A program made the position numbers and the translations under genes. 64,000 nucleotides of DNA from Caulobacter sp. SLTY. GTDB taxonomy: Bacteria; Pseudomonadota; Alphaproteobacteria; Caulobacterales; Caulobacteraceae. The notes under the pieces are model-generated. The model was not told where the DNA came from, did no database searches, and saw only the letters and a program-made list of their open reading frames with translations. Where the stretch lies: the NCBI RefSeq assembly GCF_009905535.1, contig NZ_JAAALA010000020.1, positions 1 through 64,000 of the forward strand. Direction: 5' to 3'. This document shows positions 1 through 8,842 of this stretch, piece after piece (position 1 is the stretch's first letter; every line of letters begins with the position of its first letter).

Positions 1-328
1 CAACGGGGGTGGTGGGGAAGGCGTGATCGCGCCTGGCGACGCCGCGGGTGACCTGGAGGTAGAGCAGGCCTTCACGGACGCGGTTGCGCCGCAGGGTTTC
101 CTTGAGCACCACCTCGAGGGCCGCGCGGCTCATCGGATGGGGGATGCGCAATTCGTCTAGGCTGCGCCACAGCCGGGCGAAGTGGCCGTCGGCGTCGCTG
201 AGCTTGCCGTTCATCACGGCCCAGACCTCGTAGACGCCGTCGGCCAGCTGGTAACCGCGGTCCTCGATATGGACCGCGGCCTCGCCATGCGGTGCGAACC
301 GCCCGTTCACATAGGCCTGCCTGGACAT
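1..328 (-). CDS. dat: D-amino acid aminotransferase (class IV PLP enzyme), 3' part outside window
   Basis: Only the N-terminal 109 or so residues are in the window; the gene continues past base 1. The start reads MSRQAYVNGRFAPHGEAAV, followed by IEDRGYQLADGVYEVW and later LYLQVTRGVARRDH, the typical fold-type IV aminotransferase N-terminus (branched-chain/D-alanine aminotransferase family), in which the Arg of QVTRG lies near the phosphate-binding pocket. It would transfer amino groups between D-amino acids and 2-oxo acids, supplying D-glutamate or D-alanine for peptidoglycan. Its ATG overlaps the ntrX stop by one base (TGATG), so it is translationally coupled to the nitrogen regulator operon. 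Substrate preference cannot be read from this fragment. Confidence 0.85.
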   Translation of the reverse strand, partial: MSRQAYVNGRFAPHGEAAVHIEDRGYQLADGVYEVWAVMNGKLSDADGHFARLWRSLDELRIPHPMSRAALEVVLKETLRRNRVREGLLYLQVTRGVARRDHAFPTTPV

Positions 329-1719
329 CAGGCGTCTTCTTCCTCGACGGCGCGGGCGCTGGTCAAGCCGAGGGACTTGAGTTTCCGGTGCAGGGCCGAG
401 CGTTCCATGCCGATGAAAGCGGCGGTGCGGCTGATGTTGCCGCCGAACCGCAGGATCTGGGCGTTGAGATACTCCCGCTCGAACAGCTCGCGGGCCTCGC
501 GCAGCGGCAGGGCGATGATCCGTTCGGGACCGATGGCGCCGGCCTGGGCGGTCGAGGAAACCTCGCTGGGCAGCATCTCGGCGGTGATCTCGTCGGCCGG
601 GTCGCCGCTGGCCAGGATCAGCATGCGTTCGACGTTGTTGCGAAGCTGGCGCACGTTGCCGGGCCAGTCATGGACCTGGAGGGTGGCCAGGGCGTCGGCG
701 GCCAGCCGGCGGCGCGGCAGTCCGGTGGTCTCGGCGATGCGATCAATGAAGTACTCGATCAGCTCCGGCACATCGTCACGGCGCTCTGCCAGCCCGGGGA
801 CCCGGATGGGCACGACGTTAAGGCGGTGGAACAGGTCCTCGCGGAACCGGCCCGCGGAGATCTCGTCGCGCAGGTCGCGGCTGGAGGAGGAGATGACCCG
901 CACGTCCACCTGGACGTCCTGCGCCCCACCGACCCGGCGGAACCGCTGTTCGACCAGCACCCGCAGGATGCGGCTCTGGGTCTCGCGCGGCATCTCGGCC
1001 ACCTCGTCGAGGTAGAGGGTGCCGCCGTGGGCGTGTTCGAACACGCCGATCTTACGCGGGCGACCGCCCTCCCCTTCCTCGCCGAACAGTTCCAGGTCCA
1101 TGCGCTCCGGCGCCATGCCGGCGGCGCTGATCGCAACGAACTCGCCCTTGCCGCGCGGGCTGGCGCCGTGGATCAAGCGGGCGACCAGCTCCTTGCCGCT
1201 GCCCGGCGGGCCGGCGATCAGCACCCGGCTGTTGGCCGGGGCGACCTTGGCCACCATCTGGCGCAGGGCCTGGGCGGCGCTGGACCGACCGATCAGGCCA
1301 TCGGGGGTCAGGCTCTGGGCGCGCAGCCGGCGGTTCTCGCGCTTCAGGTTGGCCGATTCCAGGGCGCGTTCGACGACCATCAGCAGCCGGTCGGACTTGA
1401 ACGGCTTCTCGAGGAACTCATAGGCGCCGCGTTTGATGGCGCTGACCGCGGTCTCGATGTTGCCGTGGCCGCTGATCATCACCACCGGCAGGTCGGGGTC
1501 GAGCGACTTGACCATGTCGAGCAGCTCAAGCCCGTCCATGCCGCCACCCTGCATCCAGATGTCCAGCACCAACAGCGCCGGTTTGCGGGCGCGGATGGCG
1601 GCCAGCGCCTGTTCGGAGTCGGCGGCCGTGCGCACGCCGTGTCCCTCGTCCGTGAGGATCCCGGCCACCAGTTCGCGGATGTCGGCCTCGTCGTCGACCA
1701 CCAGAATGTCAGACGCCAT
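328..1719 (-). CDS. ntrX: NtrX, nitrogen/envelope-stress response regulator of the AAA+ family
   Basis: 463 residues with NtrC-family layout: receiver domain (about 1-120, phospho-acceptor Asp53 in VLDIWMQ), AAA+ domain (about 140-370, Walker A GPPGSGKE near 170-177, Walker B GGTLYLDE near 232-239) and a C-terminal Fis-type helix-turn-helix (NISRTAAFIGMERSALHRKL). The loop that normally carries the sigma-54-contacting GAFTGA motif is replaced around residues 212-225 by a short Gly/Glu/Arg stretch, so classical sigma-54 activation is unlikely. The ATG lies 11 bases inside the end of ntrY, its cognate kinase gene; the stop overlaps the aminotransferase start. Confidence 0.95.
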   Translation of the reverse strand: MASDILVVDDEADIRELVAGILTDEGHGVRTAADSEQALAAIRARKPALLVLDIWMQGGGMDGLELLDMVKSLDPDLPVVMISGHGNIETAVSAIKRGAYEFLEKPFKSDRLLMVVERALESANLKRENRRLRAQSLTPDGLIGRSSAAQALRQMVAKVAPANSRVLIAGPPGSGKELVARLIHGASPRGKGEFVAISAAGMAPERMDLELFGEEGEGGRPRKIGVFEHAHGGTLYLDEVAEMPRETQSRILRVLVEQRFRRVGGAQDVQVDVRVISSSSRDLRDEISAGRFREDLFHRLNVVPIRVPGLAERRDDVPELIEYFIDRIAETTGLPRRRLAADALATLQVHDWPGNVRQLRNNVERMLILASGDPADEITAEMLPSEVSSTAQAGAIGPERIIALPLREARELFEREYLNAQILRFGGNISRTAAFIGMERSALHRKLKSLGLTSARAVEEEDA

Positions 1720-3940
1720 GGGTCACCTTTCGACTCTTCTTTGCCTTAGGCTCAGGTTGGACCTGGGCCACCGGCGGGAATTTCAGGACGACCCTGGCCC
1801 CGGTCAGGGTCTGGGCGTCGTTGAGGAGCAGTTCACCGCCGTGCTCCTCGGCAATCCGCTTGACGATGGCCAGGCCGAGGCCCGTGCCCTTCTCGCGGGT
1901 CGTCACGTAGGGTTCGATCAGCCGGTCGCGGTCGCGGGTCGGCAGGCCAATTCCGTTGTCCTCGATGATGAAGCAGAGGGCCGTTTCGTCGGCGTGCAGG
2001 GTGGCCAGAATGCGGCCCTTCTCGCCTTCGCCCCGGCCGTGGATCGCCTCGGCGGCGTTCTTCAGCACGTTGGTCAGCGCCTGACCGACCATGCGGTCGT
2101 CGCAGGTGAAGGTCAGGCCAGTCGGCGGTTCAGCCATTTCGACTTCGATGTCGGGGCTGGCCACCCGCAGGGCGAAGACGGCGGCGCGCAGCATCTCCGC
2201 GGGGTCGTGGGCACCGAATTTCGGGGTCGGCATGCGGGCGAAGGCGCTGAACTCGTCGACCATCCGGCCGATGTCGCCGACCTGGCGAATGATGGTGTCG
2301 GTGCAGCGATCGAAGGTTTCCAGGTCGCCGGTGATCTCGTGCCGGTACTTGCGGCGCAGACGCTCGGCCGACAACTGGATGGGGGTGAGCGGGTTCTTGA
2401 TCTCGTGGGCGATGCGGCGGGCGACGTCGCGCCAGGCGGCGTTGCGCTGGGCGGTGATCAGTCGGGTGATGTCGTCGAAGGTGAGCACCACGCCCTCGTC
2501 CCCGGCCACGCCAGCCCGGACCCGTAGGCGCAGGGTCTCGCCGTGGCGCACAACGTCGACCTCGGTCTCGGCCTCCACGCGGGTCTCCAACGCCCCGGCC
2601 CAGACCTCGGCCAGCTCCGGCGCGGCGGCGCTCAGCTTGCCGCCCCGCACCGCGTCGGCGTCGAGGTCGAGAAGGCGTGCGGCCTGCCGGTTGATGGCCG
2701 AGATGGTTCCGTCACGGTCGACGCCGAGGACGCCGGCGCTGACGCCCAGCAGCACGGTCTCGATGAACATCCTTCGGGATTCAGCGTCGAGGCTGGCCGC
2801 CGTCAGGGCCGACTGCTGCCCCTGCAGATCGTCCGCCATGCTGTTGAATGCCTTGGACAACACGGCAATGTCTTCAGGCTCTTTGCCAATCTGGACCCGC
2901 GCGTCCAGCCGGCCGCTCGCCACCTGACCGGCGGCTTGGACGACCCGCCCGATCGGCCCGGCAATGGAGTTCGCCACGGTGATCGCCAGCCAGATGGCGG
3001 CGATCAGCACCAGCAAGGCCGTCTCCAGGAAGCTCAGGGCGAAGGCCGCCTGGACCATACCGCGCCGCTGGGCCGCGTCGCGATACTCGACGAGCGAGGC
3101 CTCGGTCTCCCGCAGGTGGGAGAGGATGCCACGGTCGACCGGACGGACCACGTAGAGGTAGGCCTCCTCCTCGAAGCCCTTCAGGCGGTAGAGGGCGCGG
3201 AACAGGTCGTCCGACTCGAACGGCCGCAGCGCGATCTCCTCCTCGGCGATCCCGTAGCTGGAGGCCGGCGGGGCGAGGAAGGGCGGCGGGTCGTCGCTCT
3301 CGGCGCGGGCCAGGATGCGGCCATCGCGATCGACGATATAGGCGGCGGGGAAGCGGCGGTCGGCGGCCTGGGTGGCCATGTAGTGGGCAAAGGCGATCGG
3401 CTGGGTGCGGATCGAGCCGGCGACCTGGTTCAGGTCGGTGGCCATCAGACCCATGTCCGTCTGGATGCTGGCGCTCTGCTCGCGGACGTAGGCCCGCGCG
3501 ACGTCAGCCGACTTCTCGACCACCGTCTGCACCCGCTTGGAGAACCAGGTCTCCACCCCTTGGGTGACCAGGGCGCCGGAGAACAGGGCTACCACCAGCG
3601 CCGGCGCGACGGCGGCCAGGGCGAACAGCAGCAGGAAGCGGCGGTGCAGCTTTGCGGCCGCGTCGCCTGAGCGGGTGTCGATCACCTTGGCCACCCGGCG
3701 GCCGATGAGCACCGCGATGGCGAGGATCAGGATCAGGTTGACGCCGAGAACCGCCAGCACAACCCGGCTGGCCGGGCCGATCAGCTCGCCCTGCGGCGGG
3801 GCGCTGGCCAGGAAGGCGCTGAGCGCGGTGAGGGCCGTGGCCAGCGCGAACAGGCCGCCGAGCAGGTAAGGCGAGGCCAGCAGGCGGCGCCAGGCCGCTC
3901 GCCCCCCTCCCCCCGTTTCGACCAGAACGCCTTCACTCAT
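1709..3940 (-). CDS. ntrY: NtrY, membrane sensor histidine kinase
   Basis: About 743 residues. Hydrophobic helices near residues 25-50, 60-85 and 105-130, a periplasmic region with the NtrY-typical WFSKRVQTVVEKSADVA, another helix near 305-325, then HAMP, a PAS-like segment, HisKA (His in [18 protein letters not shown]) and HATPase_c (DNGIGLP, GTGLGLAIVKRI). It should phosphorylate NtrX. I chose the ATG at 3940; a GTG two codons upstream (3946) is an alternative, and neither has a strong ribosome site. The 77-base gap to ntrC suggests ntrYX has its own promoter or a processing point. Three to four membrane segments match the family. Confidence 0.95.
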   Translation of the reverse strand: MSEGVLVETGGGGRAAWRRLLASPYLLGGLFALATALTALSAFLASAPPQGELIGPASRVVLAVLGVNLILILAIAVLIGRRVAKVIDTRSGDAAAKLHRRFLLLFALAAVAPALVVALFSGALVTQGVETWFSKRVQTVVEKSADVARAYVREQSASIQTDMGLMATDLNQVAGSIRTQPIAFAHYMATQAADRRFPAAYIVDRDGRILARAESDDPPPFLAPPASSYGIAEEEIALRPFESDDLFRALYRLKGFEEEAYLYVVRPVDRGILSHLRETEASLVEYRDAAQRRGMVQAAFALSFLETALLVLIAAIWLAITVANSIAGPIGRVVQAAGQVASGRLDARVQIGKEPEDIAVLSKAFNSMADDLQGQQSALTAASLDAESRRMFIETVLLGVSAGVLGVDRDGTISAINRQAARLLDLDADAVRGGKLSAAAPELAEVWAGALETRVEAETEVDVVRHGETLRLRVRAGVAGDEGVVLTFDDITRLITAQRNAAWRDVARRIAHEIKNPLTPIQLSAERLRRKYRHEITGDLETFDRCTDTIIRQVGDIGRMVDEFSAFARMPTPKFGAHDPAEMLRAAVFALRVASPDIEVEMAEPPTGLTFTCDDRMVGQALTNVLKNAAEAIHGRGEGEKGRILATLHADETALCFIIEDNGIGLPTRDRDRLIEPYVTTREKGTGLGLAIVKRIAEEHGGELLLNDAQTLTGARVVLKFPPVAQVQPEPKAKKSRKVTHGV

Positions 3941-4023
3941 GGCCACAGACTAGGGCGATATGTGATCAAAATTCAACACCGATGTGGCCGGATTACGTCA
4001 GCCACAGATACCTCAAAAGGGGG

Positions 4024-5445
4024 TCAGCGCTTGCCGCGGCTTAGTTCGACACCCAGATCCACGATCTTCTTCCGCAACGTATTGCGATTGAGGCCGAGGA
4101 TGTCCGCCGCCCGCACCTGGTTGCCACGGGTCGCCGCCAGGGTCAGGCGGATCAGCGGGCGTTCGACCTCTTCCAGAATGCGGTCGTAGAGACCGGGGGG
4201 CGGAACGCCGTCAGGCTGGTCGGCGAAGTGGCTGGCCAGGTGGCGTTCGATCAGGGTGGAGAGGGTGACCGGGCCATCCTCGCCGACGGCGACCGGGACC
4301 TGTTCCTGCAGCTCGCGCTCGACGATGCGGGCGGTGATCAGCTCCTCGGCGTAGAGGGCGCAGATGCGGCGGATCAGGTTCTCCAGCTCGCGGACGTTGC
4401 CGGGCCAGGCGTGGGTCTTCAGCCGTTCGAGGGCCGACTGGTCGATGGTCTTGGACGGCAGGCCTTCGCGGGCGGCGCGCAGCAGGAAGCTGCGGGCCAG
4501 GTCCGGAATGTCCTCGGTGCGGTCACGCAGGGGCGGCAGGCGCAGCGGCGCGACATTGAGGCGGAAGAACAGGTCCTCCCGGAACAGCCCCTGGCGGATC
4601 AGGCCGCGCAGGTCGCGGTTGGTGGCGGCGATCAGGCGGACGTTCGGCCGGCGGTTTGTCTTGGGGTTCAGCGCCGGTTCCGCGCCGTCGATGACTCGCA
4701 GCAGACGGCTCTGGGCGTCGAGCGGCATGTCGCCGATCTCGTCGAGGAACAGGGTGCCACCGTCGGCCTCGACCAGCTTGCCCAGGTCCCCGTCGCCCCG
4801 CCCGAACAGCTCTGTCTCGACCCGCTCGCGGGGCACGGCGGCCAGGTTGATGACCACGAACTTGCCGTCCCGCCGGCGGCCGAGGTCGTGCAGGGCGCGG
4901 GCGACCAGCTCCTTGCCCGAGCCGCTCTCGCCGGTGATCAACACCGTCAGGTCGGCGCCGACCAGGCGGGCGATAGTGCGGTAGACGTCCTGCATCGGGG
5001 CCGAGCGGCCGATCAGCGGCAGACGCTCGTCCTTCATGGCCCGCGCCTGGGCCTTGCTGGCTTCGCTGTCGGCCGGGCGCGACAGGGCGCGGCGGGCGGC
5101 GGCGGTGACCTCATCGAGGTCGAAGGGCTTGGAAACGTATTCGAAGGCGCCGCCCTCGCTGGCGTTGACGGCGGTCAGCAGGGTGTTCTGCGCGCTCATC
5201 ACGATGACCGGCAGCTTGGGTCGGTCCTTCCGGATCTGCGGCAGGACGTTGAAGATATTCTCGTCCGGCATCACCACGTCGGTGACCACCAGATCCCCCT
5301 CCCCGTCCGCGACCCATTTCATCAGGGTGGTGACATTGCCGGTGGCCCGCACCTGATAACCCAAGCGGGTAAAGGCCTGGCTGAGCACCAGGCGGACAGA
5401 GCTGTCATCGTCCGCGATCAGGATCTTCTTGTTGGCGGGATTCAT
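4024..5445 (-). CDS. ntrC: NtrC, nitrogen assimilation response regulator
   Basis: 473 residues: receiver domain with Asp56 ([10 protein letters not shown]), AAA+ domain (Walker [11 protein letters not shown] at 171-180, Walker B GGTLFLDE at 229-236, arginine-finger region [16 protein letters not shown]) and Fis-type HTH at the end ([20 protein letters not shown]). Like NtrX here, it lacks GAFTGA: residues 212-229 read as a short Gly/Asp-rich loop. NtrC proteins without GAFTGA are known in some alphaproteobacteria, including Caulobacter and Rhodobacter capsulatus, and act without sigma-54. Its ATG overlaps the ntrB stop (ATGA). It should control genes of ammonium assimilation after phosphorylation by NtrB. 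Confidence 0.95.
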   Translation of the reverse strand: MNPANKKILIADDDSSVRLVLSQAFTRLGYQVRATGNVTTLMKWVADGEGDLVVTDVVMPDENIFNVLPQIRKDRPKLPVIVMSAQNTLLTAVNASEGGAFEYVSKPFDLDEVTAAARRALSRPADSEASKAQARAMKDERLPLIGRSAPMQDVYRTIARLVGADLTVLITGESGSGKELVARALHDLGRRRDGKFVVINLAAVPRERVETELFGRGDGDLGKLVEADGGTLFLDEIGDMPLDAQSRLLRVIDGAEPALNPKTNRRPNVRLIAATNRDLRGLIRQGLFREDLFFRLNVAPLRLPPLRDRTEDIPDLARSFLLRAAREGLPSKTIDQSALERLKTHAWPGNVRELENLIRRICALYAEELITARIVERELQEQVPVAVGEDGPVTLSTLIERHLASHFADQPDGVPPPGLYDRILEEVERPLIRLTLAATRGNQVRAADILGLNRNTLRKKIVDLGVELSRGKR

Positions 5446-6551
5446 TGGGTCTCCGACGCGACGGGCAACAGGACGCGGAACACGGTGCGGCCCGGTTCCG
5501 ACTCGAAATCGATCAGCCCGCCATGGGCGGAGACCAGCTTGGCGACGAGCGGCAGGCCGAGGCCCGCGCCGTTGGCCTTTGAAGTGATGAAGGGCTGGAA
5601 CAGGTGGTCGCGGATGGTGTCCGGGATACCCTGGCCGTTGTCCTGCACGCGCACCTCGATGGGGGCGGCCTTCTGGATGCGGCCATCGGCCCCGCGCACC
5701 TTCACGCCGGGGCGCCAGGCCGTGGAAATCAGCAGCTCACCCCGGCCATCGCGGCGGCCGTGGGCGGCTTCGGCGGCGTTCTTCACCAGGTTGAGGAAGA
5801 TCTGGATCAGGTGGTCCTCGTCGCCGCTGACCGGCGGCAGGGAGGGATCGTAGGACTCCCTGAGGGTCAGGCCGTCGGCGACGCCATTGGCGGCCAGCGC
5901 GCGGACCCGGTCGAGGACCTCGTGGATATTGACGGCCGTGCGCTGCGGCAGGGCGGTGTCACTGAAGGCCTCCATGCGGTCAACCAGGCGGCGAATGCGT
6001 TCGGTCTCATCGACGATCAGCTGGGCCAGCGGCGCGTCTTCGGCGGCCGCGCCGGTCTTCAGCAGTTGGGCGGCGCCGCGGATGCCGGCGAGTGGGTTCT
6101 TGATCTCATGGGCCAGCATCTGGCCCAGGCCCACCACCGAGCGCAGGCCGGAGGGATCGGCGGCCCGCTCGAAGCTCATCGAGCCGCCGCGCAGGTGCAG
6201 GGTCAGCAGGACCGAGCCGTCGCCCAGCGGGGTGGCTGCGCCGTCGGCCAGGAAGGGTGGTTGGCCGAACAGGCCGATCTGGACCCCGTGCTCGCGGACC
6301 CGCGCGCCTTCGGAAAGGGCGCGGTCGAGCAGGCGAACCAACGGAGAGTCCTCGGGCAGGACGGCGCGGACGTGGCCACGGGCCAGGAGGGCGAGACCCT
6401 GGCCGAACAGGGCTTCGGCGGCTTCGTTGACCGCGCCAAGCGCGCCGCCGGCATCGATGACCAGGGCGGGATCGGGGCTGAGCTCGAAGGCGGCGGCCTG
6501 GAGGACCTCGACTGCCCGGGCATTGGGGCGGGGTTTGACGGGAACGGTCAC
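5442..6551 (-). CDS. ntrB: NtrB, nitrogen-sensing histidine kinase
   Basis: Cytosolic kinase of about 369 residues with an N-terminal PAS-like sensor ([18 protein letters not shown]), HisKA (His in [20 protein letters not shown]) and HATPase_c ([32 protein letters not shown]). It phosphorylates or dephosphorylates NtrC under PII control in the classical pathway. The open frame extends to an ATG at 6581, but the GTG at 6551 overlaps the dusB stop as GTGA, the coupling style used throughout this window, and starts at the conserved N-terminus, so I prefer it. No membrane segment. Confidence 0.93.
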   Translation of the reverse strand: MTVPVKPRPNARAVEVLQAAAFELSPDPALVIDAGGALGAVNEAAEALFGQGLALLARGHVRAVLPEDSPLVRLLDRALSEGARVREHGVQIGLFGQPPFLADGAATPLGDGSVLLTLHLRGGSMSFERAADPSGLRSVVGLGQMLAHEIKNPLAGIRGAAQLLKTGAAAEDAPLAQLIVDETERIRRLVDRMEAFSDTALPQRTAVNIHEVLDRVRALAANGVADGLTLRESYDPSLPPVSGDEDHLIQIFLNLVKNAAEAAHGRRDGRGELLISTAWRPGVKVRGADGRIQKAAPIEVRVQDNGQGIPDTIRDHLFQPFITSKANGAGLGLPLVAKLVSAHGGLIDFESEPGRTVFRVLLPVASETQ

Positions 6552-7555
6552 GCGGCCAGCCTCCGCTCGGGCTGGGTCCAAAGCTGGGTCAGGGCCGACT
6601 CGACCTCGGCCGGGGTTTCCAGGCGGCAGAGGGCGGCGCGGGCGGCGCGCCGCTCCTCGGCGGTTTGCGGCAGCGGCGCGGCCTCGATGTAGGACGCCAG
6701 GTGCTTGCGGAACATCTTCAGCCCAATCCGCTCGCCGTAGAAGGCCAGGGCGTCGCGGAAATGGGCCAGGGCGATGGCCAGGCGCTGGTCGAGGTCGGGC
6801 TCGGGCAGGTCGATGCCGGCCAGGCCCGCATCGATCTGGCGGGCGATCCAGGGGCGGCCGTAGGCGCCGCGGCCGATCATCACGCCGTCAGCGCCGCTGG
6901 CCTCAAGCGCCTGGCGGGCGGTCGCCAGGTCGACGATGTCGCCGTTGACGATGACCGGGATCGAGACCTCGGCTTTCACGGCGGCGACCGCCGACCAGTC
7001 GGCCTCACCCTTGTAGAACTGGCAGCGGGTGCGGCCGTGAACGGTGACCGCGCGGGCGCCGACCGCCTGGGCGCGGGCGGCGAATTCGGGGGCGTTGCGG
7101 CTGGCGTCGTCCCAGCCGAGGCGCATCTTGACGGTGACCGGCAGCTCCACAGCTTCGACGGCGGCGGCGACCAGACTTTCGGCCAGGTCCAGGTCGCGCA
7201 TCAGGGCCGAGCCGGACTGGACGCCGGTGACCTCCTTGGCCGGGCAGCCGAAGTTGAGGTCGATGATCTCGGCCCCGGCGGCGGCGGCCATCCGGGCCCC
7301 GGCGGCGATCATCGCGGGGTCACGCCCAACCAGCTGGACCACCATCAGTGGGAGGCCTTCGCCCACCGCCGCGCGACGCACGACGTCGGGCCGGCCCCGC
7401 GCAAGCTCGGCGCAGGCGACCATCTCGGTGGCGACATAGGCCGCGCCCTGAGCGGCGGCGGCGCGGCGGAACGGCAGGTCGGAGACGCCGGTCATCGGCG
7501 CCAACCAAACCCGGCTCTTCACCACCTTATCCCCGACTGTGAGCTGATTGCTCAT
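6548..7555 (-). CDS. dusB: tRNA-dihydrouridine synthase (DusB/NifR3 type)
   Basis: 335-residue FMN-dependent TIM-barrel enzyme that reduces uridine to dihydrouridine in tRNA. Visible signatures are APMTGVSDLPFRR near the N-terminus, DLNFGCPAKEVTG (catalytic Cys), GSALMRDLDL, VTVHGRTRCQFYKGEADW and VNGDIVDLATA followed by GADGVMIGRGAYGRPW. It is first in the dusB-ntrB-ntrC unit, the same linkage as nifR3-ntrBC in other alphaproteobacteria. The ATG at 7555 gives full family length. The divergent gap to ispDF (7556-7696) should hold promoters for both directions; I could not place them with confidence. Confidence 0.95.
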   Translation of the reverse strand: MSNQLTVGDKVVKSRVWLAPMTGVSDLPFRRAAAAQGAAYVATEMVACAELARGRPDVVRRAAVGEGLPLMVVQLVGRDPAMIAAGARMAAAAGAEIIDLNFGCPAKEVTGVQSGSALMRDLDLAESLVAAAVEAVELPVTVKMRLGWDDASRNAPEFAARAQAVGARAVTVHGRTRCQFYKGEADWSAVAAVKAEVSIPVIVNGDIVDLATARQALEASGADGVMIGRGAYGRPWIARQIDAGLAGIDLPEPDLDQRLAIALAHFRDALAFYGERIGLKMFRKHLASYIEAAPLPQTAEERRAARAALCRLETPAEVESALTQLWTQPERRLAA

Positions 7556-7696
7556 TTCTTGTTCAACCCCATCGCTACCTTTTTAGGCACAATGCTGCGG
7601 CGCCGTAAAGGGCGCTCTCGTGCGACGCTTTCCCCAACCCAAGCAAGGGGCAAAACCCTGTTTCCCCTGACGCCTCCGCCGCTCTAAGACACGGCC

Positions 7697-8842
7697 ATGA
7701 CTTTCGCCGCCATTATTGTCGCCGCCGGAACAGGCAGCCGGGCCGGGTCCGGTCCCGCCAAGCAGTGGCGGACACTGGCCGGCAAGCCGGTGTTGCGCTG
7801 GTCGGCGGAGCGGTTGGTGGATGCCGGCGCCAACCCCCTGGTGGTGGTCGTATCAGCCGAGGGCGAGGCGCCAGCACGGGCCGCCCTGTCGGGGCTCGAT
7901 GGATGGCGCCTGGCGCGGGGCGGCGCGACGCGGGCGCAGTCGGTGCAGTCCGGACTAGCGGCGATAGAGGTCGCCGACGAAACGCCGGTGCTCGTGCACG
8001 ACGCCGCTCGGCCCTTGGTCACCGCGAACCATGTCGACGACCTGCTGGCGGCGCTGCAGACGGCCGACGCCGCCCTCCCCGCCCTGGCGGTGGCCGACAC
8101 CCTGCGAAGGATGGCGGACGGGCGGACCGAGACAGTGCCCCGCGATGGGCTGTGGCGGGCGCAGACGCCGCAGGCGGCGCGGCTGGGGCGGCTGCGGACG
8201 GCCTATGCGAACTGGGCCGGGCCTGGCGAGCCGACCGACGATGCGGCGGTGGTCGAGGCGGACGGGGGACGGATCGCGCTCACGCCCGGCGATCCCCGGC
8301 TGATGAAACTGACCTTTCCGGAGGATTTCGAGATGGCCGAGCGGCTGGCCGGTGGGGCGATGATTACGCGGATCGGACAGGGCTTCGACGCCCACCGCTG
8401 GGGACCCGGAGAGGCGGTGTGGCTGTGCGGCGTGCGGATCGATCATGACCAGACGCTGATCGGGCATTCGGATGCCGATGCTGGGCTGCATGCCCTGACC
8501 GACGCCATCCTGGGAGCTTTGGGCGAAGGCGACATCGGCGACCACTTCCCGCCGACCGATCCGCAGTGGAAGGGGGCCGCTTCCGATCTGTTCCTGCGGC
8601 ATGCGGCGCAGATGGTCACCGCGCGCGGCGGCCGGATCTCGAACGTCGACGTGACGCTCATCTGCGAGCGGCCGAAGATCAAGCCGCACCGGGAGGCCAT
8701 GCGTCAGCGGCTGGCGGAAATCCTGGACCTCCCGCTCGATCGGGTCAGCGTCAAGGCGACCACGACCGAGGGGATGGGCTTCACCGGCCGGCAGGAGGGG
8801 CTGGCGGCGCAGGCGGTGGCTTTGTTGGAGACGCCCGCATGA
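7697..8842 (+). CDS. ispDF: Bifunctional IspD/IspF isoprenoid enzyme
   Basis: 381-residue fusion of two MEP-pathway enzymes, common in alphaproteobacteria. Residues 1-225 are IspD (MEP cytidylyltransferase): AAIIVAAGTGSRAG nucleotide loop, VLVHDAARPLV, and LMKLTFPEDFEMAE at its end. Residues 226-381 are IspF (MEcPP synthase): ITRIGQGFDAHRW and IGHSDADAGLHALTDAILG provide the zinc-binding Asp/His residues, and IKATTTEG-like VSVKATTTEGMGF closes the active site. IspE, the intervening step, is not in the window. The last 62 bases overlap, in convergent orientation, the 3' end of the next gene. Confidence 0.97.
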   Translation: MTFAAIIVAAGTGSRAGSGPAKQWRTLAGKPVLRWSAERLVDAGANPLVVVVSAEGEAPARAALSGLDGWRLARGGATRAQSVQSGLAAIEVADETPVLVHDAARPLVTANHVDDLLAALQTADAALPALAVADTLRRMADGRTETVPRDGLWRAQTPQAARLGRLRTAYANWAGPGEPTDDAAVVEADGGRIALTPGDPRLMKLTFPEDFEMAERLAGGAMITRIGQGFDAHRWGPGEAVWLCGVRIDHDQTLIGHSDADAGLHALTDAILGALGEGDIGDHFPPTDPQWKGAASDLFLRHAAQMVTARGGRISNVDVTLICERPKIKPHREAMRQRLAEILDLPLDRVSVKATTTEGMGFTGRQEGLAAQAVALLETPA

